DNA of 35,911 nucleotides from Lentisphaeria bacterium (GCA_016287975.1 JAEEXV010000409.1:1-35911); one strand, 5' to 3'; positions 7,757-16,498 are shown, counted from the stretch's first letter. Notes: generated by a model from the letters alone, not told the origin. A program made the numbers and translations.

Positions 7757-9103
7757 TCAGAATGCGTCTTCGTCGGCGGCGGCGCCGGAGCCCTGGTAGG
7801 TGCCGGCGGGAGTCTTGGGCTTGGCGGGGGCCTGGGGCTGGACGGCGGGCTGCGCCGGCGGGGGCGGGGCGATTTCGGAGCCGGGGACGAGGTTGCGGCC
7901 GGCGTCCATCTTGGCCTTGCGGGCACGGGCGGTGGCGGCGGAATCGGCGCTCCAGGTGCAGATGACGCCGTAGGTGACCTGCCCGCTCACGGGGTGGGTG
8001 GTCTGCCAGGAGCGGACGGTCTGGATGCCCTGGATTTTGAGTTCCTTCGTGGCGGCCTGGATGCGCTGCTGGAAGGCGTTGGCGTTGGAGTAGTCGGCGC
8101 CGCCATTCTCGAACTCGGCGGCGGATTCGGAGTTGAGCGCACCGTCAAGGACGGAGAGCTCTTCGCCGACAAACTCGGCGATGGTGGCGCGGGCGTTCAG
8201 GAGGGCCTTCTGGCGGGCGCCATTGACGGCGGCGGCGGACTTGCTGACGGCGGTGCTCTGCCCGAAGGAGACGAGCACCAGTTGGCCGTTCTCATCGACC
8301 TTCTGCTGCACGCCGAAGGTGGAGAGGAGGATGGCCGGGTCGGTCGGCAGCTGCGAGGCGATGGGGGCCTTTGGCATGACCGCCGGGGCCCGGCCGCCCG
8401 TCACGATGATTTCCGACATGCGGTGCAGGACGGGGCTCCAGATGGCGACGACGGCGATGACGCCCTTTTCGCCGGCGGGGGCATATTCCAGGACCTTGGC
8501 GGCCTGGATGCCCTGCACGTAGGCGGTGGCGGCGGCATGGATCATTTTCGCGTAGTCCTGGGTGAGTTTGGCGCGGACCTGCTCCGCGGTGGCGTCGGCG
8601 GGGAGTTCCTTCTTGAGTTGGCCGTTGATGATGCCCTTGGCCTTGGAGATCAGTTCTGAATCCTCGGCGATGGCGTTGGCGGCGGCGCCTTCACGGTAGT
8701 CCAGTTCGGTCTGGGTGCGGATGAGGATCTCCAGTTGCGAGGCGAGGGACTCCTTGGCGCGAAGCATGGCGGCGTTGAAGGCGTTGACGCGCGCCTGCCC
8801 GTAGTTGGCGGAGCCGGCGGGGGCCATGATGTCGGCCTGCCCGACGATGATGTTGAAGGGGCGGCCGTCCTTCGTCTTGTTTTCGCCTTCGGTCCAGCCC
8901 TTGGAGGCGAGGAAGGCGTTGATCTGGTTCTGGATGGCCTCGGTGGCGGAAGGCGGCGTGGCTTGGGTGACGACCTGGGCCTCGGGCACGACGGCGGGTG
9001 TGGCGGCGGCCGGCGCGGCCTGGGCGGCGCCGGGTTCCTGCTGGGCGAAGAGCATGCAGGCGCAGGCGGCCATGGCGGTGCTGATGAATTTGCGCAGTTT
9101 CAT
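7757..9103 (-). CDS. Secreted DUF6844/LPP20-like protein
   Basis: Predicted 448 aa. The start at 9103 is preferred over the in-frame ATG at 9112 because AAGGA lies 9 nt before it. It gives a signal peptide, MKLRKFISTAMAACACMLFA, cut before QQEPG. An Ala/Pro-rich linker is followed by two related alpha/beta regions. The first includes NYGQARVNAFNAAMLRAKES and the second VNGARQKALLNARATIAEFV. Both have the 'A..KA...A...A' helix after a strand that marks LPP20-type folds. The C-terminus is Pro/Ala-rich. From memory it resembles the proteins filed under DUF6844, which are found beside CsgG/LpoB-type genes in some gammaproteobacteria; a profile search is needed to confirm this. No enzyme motif is visible. 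It lies 29 nt downstream of the CsgG-like gene and is probably translated from the same transcript. Confidence 0.68.
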   Translation of the reverse strand: MKLRKFISTAMAACACMLFAQQEPGAAQAAPAAATPAVVPEAQVVTQATPPSATEAIQNQINAFLASKGWTEGENKTKDGRPFNIIVGQADIMAPAGSANYGQARVNAFNAAMLRAKESLASQLEILIRTQTELDYREGAAANAIAEDSELISKAKGIINGQLKKELPADATAEQVRAKLTQDYAKMIHAAATAYVQGIQAAKVLEYAPAGEKGVIAVVAIWSPVLHRMSEIIVTGGRAPAVMPKAPIASQLPTDPAILLSTFGVQQKVDENGQLVLVSFGQSTAVSKSAAAVNGARQKALLNARATIAEFVGEELSVLDGALNSESAAEFENGGADYSNANAFQQRIQAATKELKIQGIQTVRSWQTTHPVSGQVTYGVICTWSADSAATARARKAKMDAGRNLVPGSEIAPPPPAQPAVQPQAPAKPKTPAGTYQGSGAAADEDAF

Positions 9104-9132
9104 GGTAGGCATTCCTTATGGGTTGCTATGGA

Positions 9133-10428
9133 TTAGGGTTTCATGTCCTGGGGAAGAAGGATGACGGGGGCAGTCGCGGGTTGCCGAGGCGCGGGCGCCT
9201 GGTTGACGGGGGCGCGGTGGACGCGCAGGACGACGCCCTGGCTCAGGTCTTCGGAGGTGACGGCGCCCGTGCCCTGGACGATGGCGGCGTAGGAGAGCTT
9301 GGGGTCGACGCGGGTGATCTGGACGGTGGCGATGCGGATTTCCGGGCGGCCGAGGGAGGCGCCGCTCACGGGGTCGACGATCTGCGCGCCCTGTTTGTAG
9401 ACGTCGTAGAAGGCGCCGGGGCGGACGAGGCTGCCGCCCTGGTTGAGGACGAGCTGCCCGTCGGGGAGGAGCTGGAGGGCACGCAGGGGCGAGTAGTTGT
9501 CGAGGGCCTGGGCGATGCGCATGGAGGCGGCATGGAGGAGCATACGGTAGAGGGTGATGACGTCGCCTTGAGCGCGGGCGATTTCCTCCTTGGTGAGGTC
9601 GACGACGATGTGGTCGGCCCACTGGATCTGGGAGGTGGCGGGGACGATGATGCGGTAGTCCAGGTCGATGGCGGCGCGCGGGATGGTGGTGTAGGTGGTG
9701 CCGGAGATGGCGATGGTCTGGGTGACGGGCTTCGCGATGAAGAGCTGCTTCACGGAGCCGGCGACCATGAAGTCAAGGCCGAGGCGCTGCCCGACCTTGG
9801 CCATCTCCTCGACGGGGGAGTTGGCGCGGATGCCGCTGATCTCCGCATCGAGGGCGGCGTTGTCCTGGCGGGAGAGGACGATGAAGCGGCGGGACTGGGT
9901 GAAATACTGGTTGAAGTCGCTGAGGATGTCGTCGGCGACGGCGGCGGCGCGGAGGCTGTTGTTGCCGATGGCGAAGGTGTCGCTGCCGGTGCCGAAGCGG
10001 ATCATCGCGATGCGGCGGCGCTTGTCGTTGGGGTTGACGCCGGGGGCGGTGTATTGCGCGATGTCCACGGAGAGGACGGCGACCCATTCGTTGCCGCGCT
10101 GCTCGGCGGACTGCACGCGGTAGCTGCGGACGGCGCCCTTGGTGGCGGTGGCGACGTCGTTGCCGTAGCTCTCGCCGATGGTGCCCTTGGCGACGGTCTT
10201 GCCGTTGTCGGTGACTTCGAGGGAGGCGACGGCGCTTTCAAGCTGCTCCTTCGCCTGGATGGTGAGGCCGTTGACCTGCTGGACGGCCTGGATCAGGGCG
10301 TCCCGGATGGCGGCGCTGCGGGTGTTGCCGCGGCCCTCGACCTGGACGGTCTTGACGGTGGTGTCGGCGAAGGCCGGCACGAGCATCGCCGCGAGCAGGA
10401 TGCAGATGGATTGGAGTAGGTTGCGCAT
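9133..10428 (-). CDS. CsgG-like / curli-assembly-family secreted protein
   Basis: Predicted 431 aa with a signal peptide ending ..MLVPAFA before DTTVKTV. The first mature segment (VEGRGNTRSAAIRDALIQAV) resembles the N-terminal domain of FlgT-like proteins. The central part carries CsgG-family landmarks: RIAMIRFGTGSDTF, then DILSDFNQYFTQSRRFIVLS, then GQRLGLDFMVAGSVKQL. A third region (about 330-410) has 'GQLVLNQGG..VRPGAFYDVY' and 'IATVQITRVDPKLSYA', as in the C-terminal domain of FlgT-like proteins. CsgG forms a lipoprotein secretion pore in the outer membrane. Here there is no Cys after the signal peptide, so lipid anchoring and pore formation cannot be assumed. AGGA lies 10 nt before the ATG. 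The gene sits 21 nt after the LpoB-like gene in the same operon. Confidence 0.75.
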   Translation of the reverse strand: MRNLLQSICILLAAMLVPAFADTTVKTVQVEGRGNTRSAAIRDALIQAVQQVNGLTIQAKEQLESAVASLEVTDNGKTVAKGTIGESYGNDVATATKGAVRSYRVQSAEQRGNEWVAVLSVDIAQYTAPGVNPNDKRRRIAMIRFGTGSDTFAIGNNSLRAAAVADDILSDFNQYFTQSRRFIVLSRQDNAALDAEISGIRANSPVEEMAKVGQRLGLDFMVAGSVKQLFIAKPVTQTIAISGTTYTTIPRAAIDLDYRIIVPATSQIQWADHIVVDLTKEEIARAQGDVITLYRMLLHAASMRIAQALDNYSPLRALQLLPDGQLVLNQGGSLVRPGAFYDVYKQGAQIVDPVSGASLGRPEIRIATVQITRVDPKLSYAAIVQGTGAVTSEDLSQGVVLRVHRAPVNQAPAPRQPATAPVILLPQDMKP

Positions 10429-10449
10429 GGTGGTGGAATCCTGTGTGAA

Positions 10450-11004
10450 TTACTCTGCGGAGACCTTGGTGATGCGTTCCTCGCCTTCCCAGATGGCGAG
10501 GCCGGTCTTGATCTGGGTCAGGGAGAGCTGGAAGTAGTAGTCGGTGCGGTTGGTGCCCCGGGGAGTGCTGCTGATGATCTTGCCGGAGATGGAGAGTTCG
10601 GGTGCGATCATCTGCCCCTTCTGGGCGACGGTGGCCTGGTTGAAGTCGTCGTCGTTGGCGAGCTGGCGCACATTTTTGCTCATGGCGTCCTCGGGGCCGA
10701 GGTGGGCGACGGCGGTGGTGACGACGACCTTGCCGCTGCTGAGGAGTCCGACGCGGATTTTCTTGATGAGCATGTCGGTGTCGAGTTCCATCGTGGTGTT
10801 GTTGGTGACGCGGGAGATGGCGACGACATAGCGTCCGCCTTCGGGCTTCTGGAGGCATCCGGAGTTGATGAGCCCGGTCAGGGCCTTTCCGGCGGCGTAC
10901 TCGAAGTCCTCGGCGTCGAGTTCGGGCGGGGGCTGGATGGTGGAGCAGCTGCAAAGGACGAGGGCGGCGGCGAGGACGGGGATGAAGCAGGCGAGGGTTT
11001 TCAT
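10450..11004 (-). CDS. lpoB: LpoB-like outer-membrane lipoprotein (penicillin-binding-protein activator family)
   Basis: Predicted 184 aa. The N-terminal signal has a lipobox-like LCSC (Cys20). The mature domain reads YVVAISRVTNNTTMELDTDM, then LIKKIRVGLLSSGKVVVTT, and ends with DYYFQLSLTQIKTGLAIWEG. This is the LpoB (YcfM) fold pattern, with the characteristic closing 'QL.L......G...W'. In E. coli LpoB reaches through peptidoglycan to activate PBP1B and has a long disordered linker. Here the linker is very short (about 10 residues), so the same reach is doubtful. It lies between the YcfL-like gene (48 nt upstream) and the CsgG-like gene. The symbol reflects family resemblance only; no PBP1B gene is in the window. 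Confidence 0.78.
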   Translation of the reverse strand: MKTLACFIPVLAAALVLCSCSTIQPPPELDAEDFEYAAGKALTGLINSGCLQKPEGGRYVVAISRVTNNTTMELDTDMLIKKIRVGLLSSGKVVVTTAVAHLGPEDAMSKNVRQLANDDDFNQATVAQKGQMIAPELSISGKIISSTPRGTNRTDYYFQLSLTQIKTGLAIWEGEERITKVSAE

Positions 11005-11052
11005 GGTCTTGTTGTCAGGGGTTGTGGGTTGGGATGGTGGATGATGGAAAAG

Positions 11053-11433
11053 TCAGTCGAGGCAGCGGAACTGCGCCTTGAAAGTGGTGGCTTCCGGGGA
11101 GGGCGAGACGAACTTGATGAAGATGGCGGCGCCGGGGTCGAGGGTGAAGCGTTCCGGGCGGGTGAGGATGGATTCGATTGGGGTGTTGTCGTCGCGGAAC
11201 CACTGGACGTTGTACTCGAAGTGGTAGGCGTGGCTCATGCGGTTGGAGGCGGTGAGGGTGACGCGCTGGAAGCCGCCGTTGATTTCGCCGATGGCCAGGT
11301 CGGTGATGGCGAGCATGTTCTGGGCGGAGGGCTCGATGACGATGCGCTCGTCCTCGGCGTCGAGGTGGTGCGTGCAGGAGGAGAGCACGGCGAGGAGGCA
11401 GAGGGCGGCGGCGGAAAGGAGGAGTTGTCTCAT
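11053..11433 (-). CDS. YcfL-like (DUF1425) lipoprotein
   Basis: Predicted 126 aa with lipobox LSSC (Cys20). The mature domain is a small beta-sandwich with NMLAITDLAIGEINGGFQRV, then NRMSHAYHFEYNVQWFRDDN, then the ending FKAQFRCLD. The 'Y...WFD..G..i' pattern is that of the YcfL/DUF1425 family. In E. coli ycfL lies immediately beside lpoB, as it does here, which supports both assignments. The family's function is not established. AGGA lies 9 nt upstream of the ATG. The gene follows the COG3014-like gene by 24 nt. Confidence 0.78.
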   Translation of the reverse strand: MRQLLLSAAALCLLAVLSSCTHHLDAEDERIVIEPSAQNMLAITDLAIGEINGGFQRVTLTASNRMSHAYHFEYNVQWFRDDNTPIESILTRPERFTLDPGAAIFIKFVSPSPEATTFKAQFRCLD

Positions 11434-11457
11434 GGATGGGATTCCTGGTTGGTTGGA

Positions 11458-12843
11458 CTATCGGGAAAGGGGGAGGTTGCCTGGAAGGACCAGGACGAGG
11501 GGGGCGGGGCCGGCGGTGGGGGCCTTGACATAGACGAGGACGGGGCCGGCGGGCGGGAGGGCGAGGTCGGCGAGCTGGATGCCGTTGTGCGCGGCGACCT
11601 GGATCTTTCCGTCGGCGGGGCGGTCGAAGATGGCGGCCTGGTAGTTCTTGGGGAGGAGGTCCCAGTTGCGCAGGTCGGCGCTGGTGGTGGCCTCGGAGAG
11701 GGCGCTGCCGGCGAGCCCCGTGAGGAATGCGTAGTCGTCGCCGTATTGTTTCCGCATGACTTCGATGGCGATGATCTGGAGGACGGTCTTGACGACGGTC
11801 TCGGTGACGGCGGCGGCGATGAGGGCGGGCAGGTCGTGCTGGAATTCGGTTGCGGCGATGCGGTCGAAGTCGCAGAGCGGGGTGGTCTTGGCGAGGATGA
11901 TGCCGTTTTGGCGGAGGAGCAGATGGGGGAAGGCCTCGCCGCGCTGGCGCAATTGCGGTAGGGCGAACCCGACATGGACGGGGGCGTCGTAGGGGATTAC
12001 CAGGTCGATGCGGTATTCCTCCTTTTCGGGGCAGAGGCCGTTTTCAAAGACGACGAAGACCTTTTGGGCGAGTTGCCGCTGGGAGATGCGGGTGCTGGCG
12101 AAGGCCTCGGCGAGGTCCCAGGCGTCCTTGGCGACGGGGGATTCGGTCATGCCGTATGCCTTGCGCAAATGGAAGACGGCCTTTTCGGCGTCGTCTCGGT
12201 CAACGCGGTGGAGGAGGCGGAAGAGCCCCGAGAGGAATCGTGCGGCGGGGTTTTCGTAGTCGGCGTAGGCACCCCAGGTGGCGAGCTGCTGCTGGTACTT
12301 CTGGAGGGCGCGCTGGTTGGCGGCATTGTCCTGGGTCCTTCGGAGCATCGCGTTGGCGTCGCCGTTTTCGGTGGCCTGCCGCCTGGTCTCCTCCTGCTGC
12401 TGGCGGATGTAGCGGTAGTTTCGGTCGGCGGCCTTGCCCTGGCTTGCGTCGAGGCGGTTGAAGAAGACGCGGGCGTTGTCGGGCTTGCCCTTGGCGAGGA
12501 GGGCGAGGGCGAGGTAGGCGTGGGTGGCGATGCCGTCGAAGGTCTTGCCGAGGTATGCGTTGCCCCAGTTCCAGGAGGTGTCCTGTTCCAGGAAGCCTGC
12601 CTCGGCTTTTCGGAAGGCGAGATTGGCGGCGTCGAAGTCGCCCGCCATGAAATGGCAGGAGCCGAGGTAGAGGTTGCTCAAGAGGTCGGCGGAGGTGCCT
12701 TCGGTCTCGCCGATCTCGGCGGCGGCGCCGCGGTAGTTGCCCGCATTGTAGAGGAGGTTGGCTTCCTTGTAGTCGGGGCCGCAGCCGGTAAGCAGCAGGA
12801 TGGCCGAGACGGCGAGGACGAGGATGATGAGGTGGAATCGCAT
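11458..12843 (-). CDS. COG3014-like TPR lipoprotein, first gene of the envelope operon
   Basis: Predicted 461 aa from the ATG at 12843. This start places a clean lipoprotein signal at the N-terminus (MRFHLIILVLAVSAILLLTG before Cys21; lipobox LTGC), unlike the in-frame upstream ATG, which would precede it with 11 polar residues. The N-terminal half is made of TPR-like helices (LLYNAGNYRGAAAEIGETEG, then LYLGSCHFMAGDFDAANLAF). A later motif, ATWGAYADYENPAARFLSGL, is highly typical of the COG3014 family as I remember it ('..Y.DFVNPF..YLSGL'). The C-terminal half is beta-rich, with a hydrophobic stretch ALIAAAVTETVVKTVLQIIA. It leads the operon and follows a candidate promoter at 12956-12965. 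Its function is unknown; COG3014 genes occur next to lpoB/ycfL homologues in Vibrio-like bacteria. Confidence 0.74.
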   Translation of the reverse strand: MRFHLIILVLAVSAILLLTGCGPDYKEANLLYNAGNYRGAAAEIGETEGTSADLLSNLYLGSCHFMAGDFDAANLAFRKAEAGFLEQDTSWNWGNAYLGKTFDGIATHAYLALALLAKGKPDNARVFFNRLDASQGKAADRNYRYIRQQQEETRRQATENGDANAMLRRTQDNAANQRALQKYQQQLATWGAYADYENPAARFLSGLFRLLHRVDRDDAEKAVFHLRKAYGMTESPVAKDAWDLAEAFASTRISQRQLAQKVFVVFENGLCPEKEEYRIDLVIPYDAPVHVGFALPQLRQRGEAFPHLLLRQNGIILAKTTPLCDFDRIAATEFQHDLPALIAAAVTETVVKTVLQIIAIEVMRKQYGDDYAFLTGLAGSALSEATTSADLRNWDLLPKNYQAAIFDRPADGKIQVAAHNGIQLADLALPPAGPVLVYVKAPTAGPAPLVLVLPGNLPLSR

Positions 12844-12955
12844 GTTGCGGAATGCTGACGGTGGAGGTGCTGTCAATGGATAATACGGCGACGGGCGGGC
12901 AATTTCTACGATACAGGCGAAAAAAGTGGAAGTTCCAGGTCGGGTGATGATTGCG

Positions 12956-12965
12956 TACTATAGCA
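12956..12965 (-). promoter_or_regulatory. Possible extended -10 promoter of the lipoprotein operon (divergent region)
   Basis: The minus strand reads TGCTATAGTA, identical to the element before the pseudopilin operon. It lies about 114 nt upstream of the COG3014-like ATG, in the 247-nt divergent gap before the plus-strand glycosidase-like gene. On the plus strand the same bases give TACTAT, which could serve the divergent gene. No good -35 box was found. Confidence 0.33.
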
Positions 12966-13090
12966 TTTCGCGGGGGATTTGCGGGGAGGGCGGGCGGCGG
13001 GGGCAAAGCGGGTTAGATTATGCGGGTGTGCAGGTTGCGGGGGAGGACGATGTGATTGCTTTTTGTGTGGACTCACATTTGAGGGAAAGA

Positions 13091-16000
13091 ATGAAGCGTT
13101 TTTTTGTGTTTGCGGCGATGGTGCTGGCGGCGGCCGTATGGGCGGCGCCGGGCGCGTTTACTGTGGATTCGGACGGCAAGGGCGGTTTCGTCATCCGGCA
13201 TCGCGGCACGGTGCTGGTGTCTTCGGTGAAGAGCCTGGGGGTGCCGTCTGCGGCGCCGAAGGCGGAGACGCTGGCGGACGGGACGCGGGTGTGGAACCTG
13301 TGGAATGCGAATCGGGACGCGAGCGTCCGTCAGGAGATTGCGCTGAAGGCGGACGGTTCGGAGGTGGAGATCACGATGATCGGCGAGGCGGAGGCGTTTT
13401 GTCCGACGCCCGCGCGATGTGTCTATCTGTCAGTGCCGCAGCCGTTGGTGGAGGGGTGGTCGTACGAGGGGCTGACGGTGAGCGGCCGTCGGTGGGTGCC
13501 GGTGAAAGGGACCTTCGCGGCGGCGCAGAAGTTCCCCTCGCATGCGTGGCGCTATTTTCTGATGAAGGCCCCTGATGCGGAGACGGGGGTGGTCTTCGAC
13601 CTCAACCCGATCGGCGCGGGCGACTTCATCATGATGTACGGCACTGGGTGTGTCAAGGGTGTCTGGTCGATCAGCCAGGAGAAGGGCGAAGTGAAGTTCA
13701 CCGGCGGCTCTGCCATCGGGCAGGGGGGAGGACTCTCCGGCGCGAAGGTCGTGCTGCGCGAGGGGGAGGACCTGGAGGAGGACTACTACGCGCACCATGC
13801 TCTCAAGACCTTCGGCTACACCGACAAATTCGTGCCGCAGCGGCTCTACTGCTTCGGGGCGGTCAAACACGGGACGCAGTTCACGGACGCAGGGACGGCA
13901 GGATACAGCGCCAGCGCCCGGTGCGGCTGGGTCGGCACGCCGAAGCTGACGCCGGTGCAGGGCGCGCCGGAGGGGGCGTACTACTCGGCGATGAAGGGGC
14001 GGGACGCGTCGTTCCGCATCAGCGGCCTCACGCCGGGCGTGCATTTCGTGACGGTCTCCTGCGGCAACTACACGGGCGTCCCGAACCGCTTTGCGGTGCG
14101 CTTCAACGGCGAGGCCGTGACGGAGGGGAAGGTGAGCGTCGGGAAGGGCGAACTGCTGTCGGTGACGCGCGCGGCGTGGGTCGGCGCGGACGGCGTGGTG
14201 CAGGTGGCCTTTGACGGCGACTTCGTGGTCTCCGCGATCGGCACGGTCTTCTTCCTGGCGGAAGCGGAGGACTTCAGTTTCCGGCGCGGCATCTGGGCGG
14301 CGGACGGCTTCGAGCCCGCGAGCTACTTCCGGAACGCCGACTACCGCCCTGCGCCGAAGTTCGCGGCGTCGGTGCAGCGGATGCCGTTGCCGACTCCGGG
14401 GCGGGAGGCTCCGGGGCGCCCGCGTCCGATTCCGCGCATCGCGGAGCAGCCGGACATGCAGTCGGCGGGGCTGGCGTGGATCTACAACGCGAAGTTCCGG
14501 CATCTGGGCGGGAATGCGTCGTCGCTGCATGAGTACCACGATCCCGCGGTGCTGGAGCGCAAGTTGGACGAGCTGCAGAAGGAAGGGGCGACGGCGCTGA
14601 TGGTCTCCGGGATGCACTCGCGCCACACCTACAAGGGCAGTCTGCGGCGCGGGCAGGAGATGTTCCGGCGGATCGCGGAAGCGGCGCATCGGCGCGGCCT
14701 GAAGGTGATCGACCACCACGACTCGACGCTACTGTGGAACCTGGACAGCGGCTTCCGCGTGATGGCGGAGCGCACGCCCGAGACGGTGCTGGGGCTGATC
14801 GACCTGATGCCGAACGCGCAGTTCTGCATCCTGAATCCCGTCTTCACGCGCGCCTACCGCGACTATCTGCTGGAGCAGGTCCGCAACGGCGTCGACGGCT
14901 TCCAGGGGGACGAACTGACCTTCTACGAACATGGCTGCGGCTGCCAGCACTGCCGCGCGGCCTTCTACGAGGACACGGGGTGGCAGCTGCCGATGAACGA
15001 ACTGGACAAGCGGCTCTTCAACATGAAGGACCCGCTGTGGAAGTATTTCCTCGAATGGCGGAAGGCGAAGGTGGGGAACTGGTGGGCGGAGTTCCGGCGC
15101 GAGGCCAAGGCCATCAACCCGGATCTGACGCTGTGCATGTATTCGACGCACTACGGCTTTACCAGCAACTACGCGACGCTGCGCTTGGGGCTGGATCTCA
15201 CCGAGCTGGGGCGCGCGATCAACTTCTTCGGCACGGAGATCATGACGCGGAACTGCCTGCAGAGCGGCCGGGCGCTGCTGCCCTACCGGAAGATGAAGAA
15301 CCTGCTGCGGACGGCATTCGGCACGCCGATCTGGGGGTGGATCTACGGCGGCACGCACGCGACCAACTACTTCGGCTGGGCTGCGTGCAACATGACGGCC
15401 CAGAGCGGCCTGTGCAGTGTCCCCGAAAAGGACAAGGGCGCGGACTTCTTCGCGTTCGAGGCGACGGACGACAACATGGACCGCTCGAAGGCGGAGAACA
15501 TCGCGAAGGTGGCCCTCCTCTTCTCGTCGCACAGCCGCGACTGGCAGTTCGGCATCTCCCAGCTGGCCGAGATGTTCGGGCTGGCGCAGACGCTGGAGGA
15601 ACTCCACGTGCCCTACGAGTTTATCGGCGACATGAGCGTGACCGCAGCGCAGCTCGCGAAATACGATGTGCTCTTCCTGGGGTCGAACTCCTGCATCTCC
15701 GACCAGGAGCTCAAGGTCGTCCAGGACTTCGCGCGCAAAGGCGGCACGGTGCATCTGGCCACCTACGCCGCCATGGGGGACGAGATGGGATTCCCGCGCA
15801 GGCGGTGGCCGTTCGCCGACCTCTTCGGCTTCACGCCGAAGCCGCAGGGCTCCTACGGTCAGATCGTCAAGATGGGGACGACGCCCAAGGTGTCCTCGGC
15901 GCGTCCGTTGGCGGCGAAGCAGTACTCGTTTGTGGGGCCCGCGAAACCGGGCACGACCTCGGCGCTCTACGGCTTCAATGCGGCGGGACGGGCCTATCCG

Positions 16001-16498
16001 GTGCTCTTCGAGAAGCCGTTTGGCAAAGGGCGCGTCTATTACCAGTCGACGACGCTGCCCGCCGCACTCTGCTGCGCGGAGGGCTCGTTCGGCAAGAAAT
16101 GGAACTTCGAGCTCGACGAGGGGCTGGCGGAGCTGGCGCGCGCATGCTATCTGCGCGTCATCGGCGAGGCGCGCTACTGGCGGACGAACGCCCCGGCGAA
16201 GGTCTACACGACGCTGTATCGCCAGGGCGACGCCATCGCGGTGCACTTCCTGAACGGGACGGGCGCGAACTACAAGAAGGACGACGTAATGACCTTCGAC
16301 AATCCCGAACCGCCCTGGCCTGCGTTGCCGGAGGACATCACCTTCACGCTTCCATGCGCAAAGGCGGCGCGCGTCTACGCCGTCTCGCCGGACTTCTCCG
16401 GTCAGAAGCCGCTTCGCTTTGCCCTGTCGGAGGGCAAATTGAGCGTGACGCTGCCCAAGGAGCTCCTGAAGGCCTATACGATCGTGTGGATCCGATGA
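13091..16498 (+). CDS. Large secreted glycosidase-like protein (GHL6 / GH42-like architecture)
   Basis: Predicted 1135 aa. I placed the start at the ATG at 13091 (AGGGA a few nt upstream), which begins a signal peptide, MKRFFVFAAMVLAAAVWAAP. Upstream in-frame ATGs would bury this signal. The N-terminal part is beta-rich, perhaps with carbohydrate-binding modules. A TIM-barrel region (about 460-790) contains GLKVIDHHDST and then 'DGFQGDELTFYEHGCGCQHC', where E608 is a candidate acid/base or nucleophile and C616, C618 and C621 resemble the Cys cluster of 'hypothetical glycosyl hydrolase 6' proteins. Residues about 800-900 (VALLFSSHSRDW, then LAKYDVLFLGSN) look like the Rossmann-type trimerisation domain of GH42 beta-galactosidases. 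A beta-sandwich ends the protein. It is probably a surface or periplasmic sugar-releasing enzyme; the substrate is unknown. Confidence 0.72.
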   Translation: MKRFFVFAAMVLAAAVWAAPGAFTVDSDGKGGFVIRHRGTVLVSSVKSLGVPSAAPKAETLADGTRVWNLWNANRDASVRQEIALKADGSEVEITMIGEAEAFCPTPARCVYLSVPQPLVEGWSYEGLTVSGRRWVPVKGTFAAAQKFPSHAWRYFLMKAPDAETGVVFDLNPIGAGDFIMMYGTGCVKGVWSISQEKGEVKFTGGSAIGQGGGLSGAKVVLREGEDLEEDYYAHHALKTFGYTDKFVPQRLYCFGAVKHGTQFTDAGTAGYSASARCGWVGTPKLTPVQGAPEGAYYSAMKGRDASFRISGLTPGVHFVTVSCGNYTGVPNRFAVRFNGEAVTEGKVSVGKGELLSVTRAAWVGADGVVQVAFDGDFVVSAIGTVFFLAEAEDFSFRRGIWAADGFEPASYFRNADYRPAPKFAASVQRMPLPTPGREAPGRPRPIPRIAEQPDMQSAGLAWIYNAKFRHLGGNASSLHEYHDPAVLERKLDELQKEGATALMVSGMHSRHTYKGSLRRGQEMFRRIAEAAHRRGLKVIDHHDSTLLWNLDSGFRVMAERTPETVLGLIDLMPNAQFCILNPVFTRAYRDYLLEQVRNGVDGFQGDELTFYEHGCGCQHCRAAFYEDTGWQLPMNELDKRLFNMKDPLWKYFLEWRKAKVGNWWAEFRREAKAINPDLTLCMYSTHYGFTSNYATLRLGLDLTELGRAINFFGTEIMTRNCLQSGRALLPYRKMKNLLRTAFGTPIWGWIYGGTHATNYFGWAACNMTAQSGLCSVPEKDKGADFFAFEATDDNMDRSKAENIAKVALLFSSHSRDWQFGISQLAEMFGLAQTLEELHVPYEFIGDMSVTAAQLAKYDVLFLGSNSCISDQELKVVQDFARKGGTVHLATYAAMGDEMGFPRRRWPFADLFGFTPKPQGSYGQIVKMGTTPKVSSARPLAAKQYSFVGPAKPGTTSALYGFNAAGRAYPVLFEKPFGKGRVYYQSTTLPAALCCAEGSFGKKWNFELDEGLAELARACYLRVIGEARYWRTNAPAKVYTTLYRQGDAIAVHFLNGTGANYKKDDVMTFDNPEPPWPALPEDITFTLPCAKAARVYAVSPDFSGQKPLRFALSEGKLSVTLPKELLKAYTIVWIR

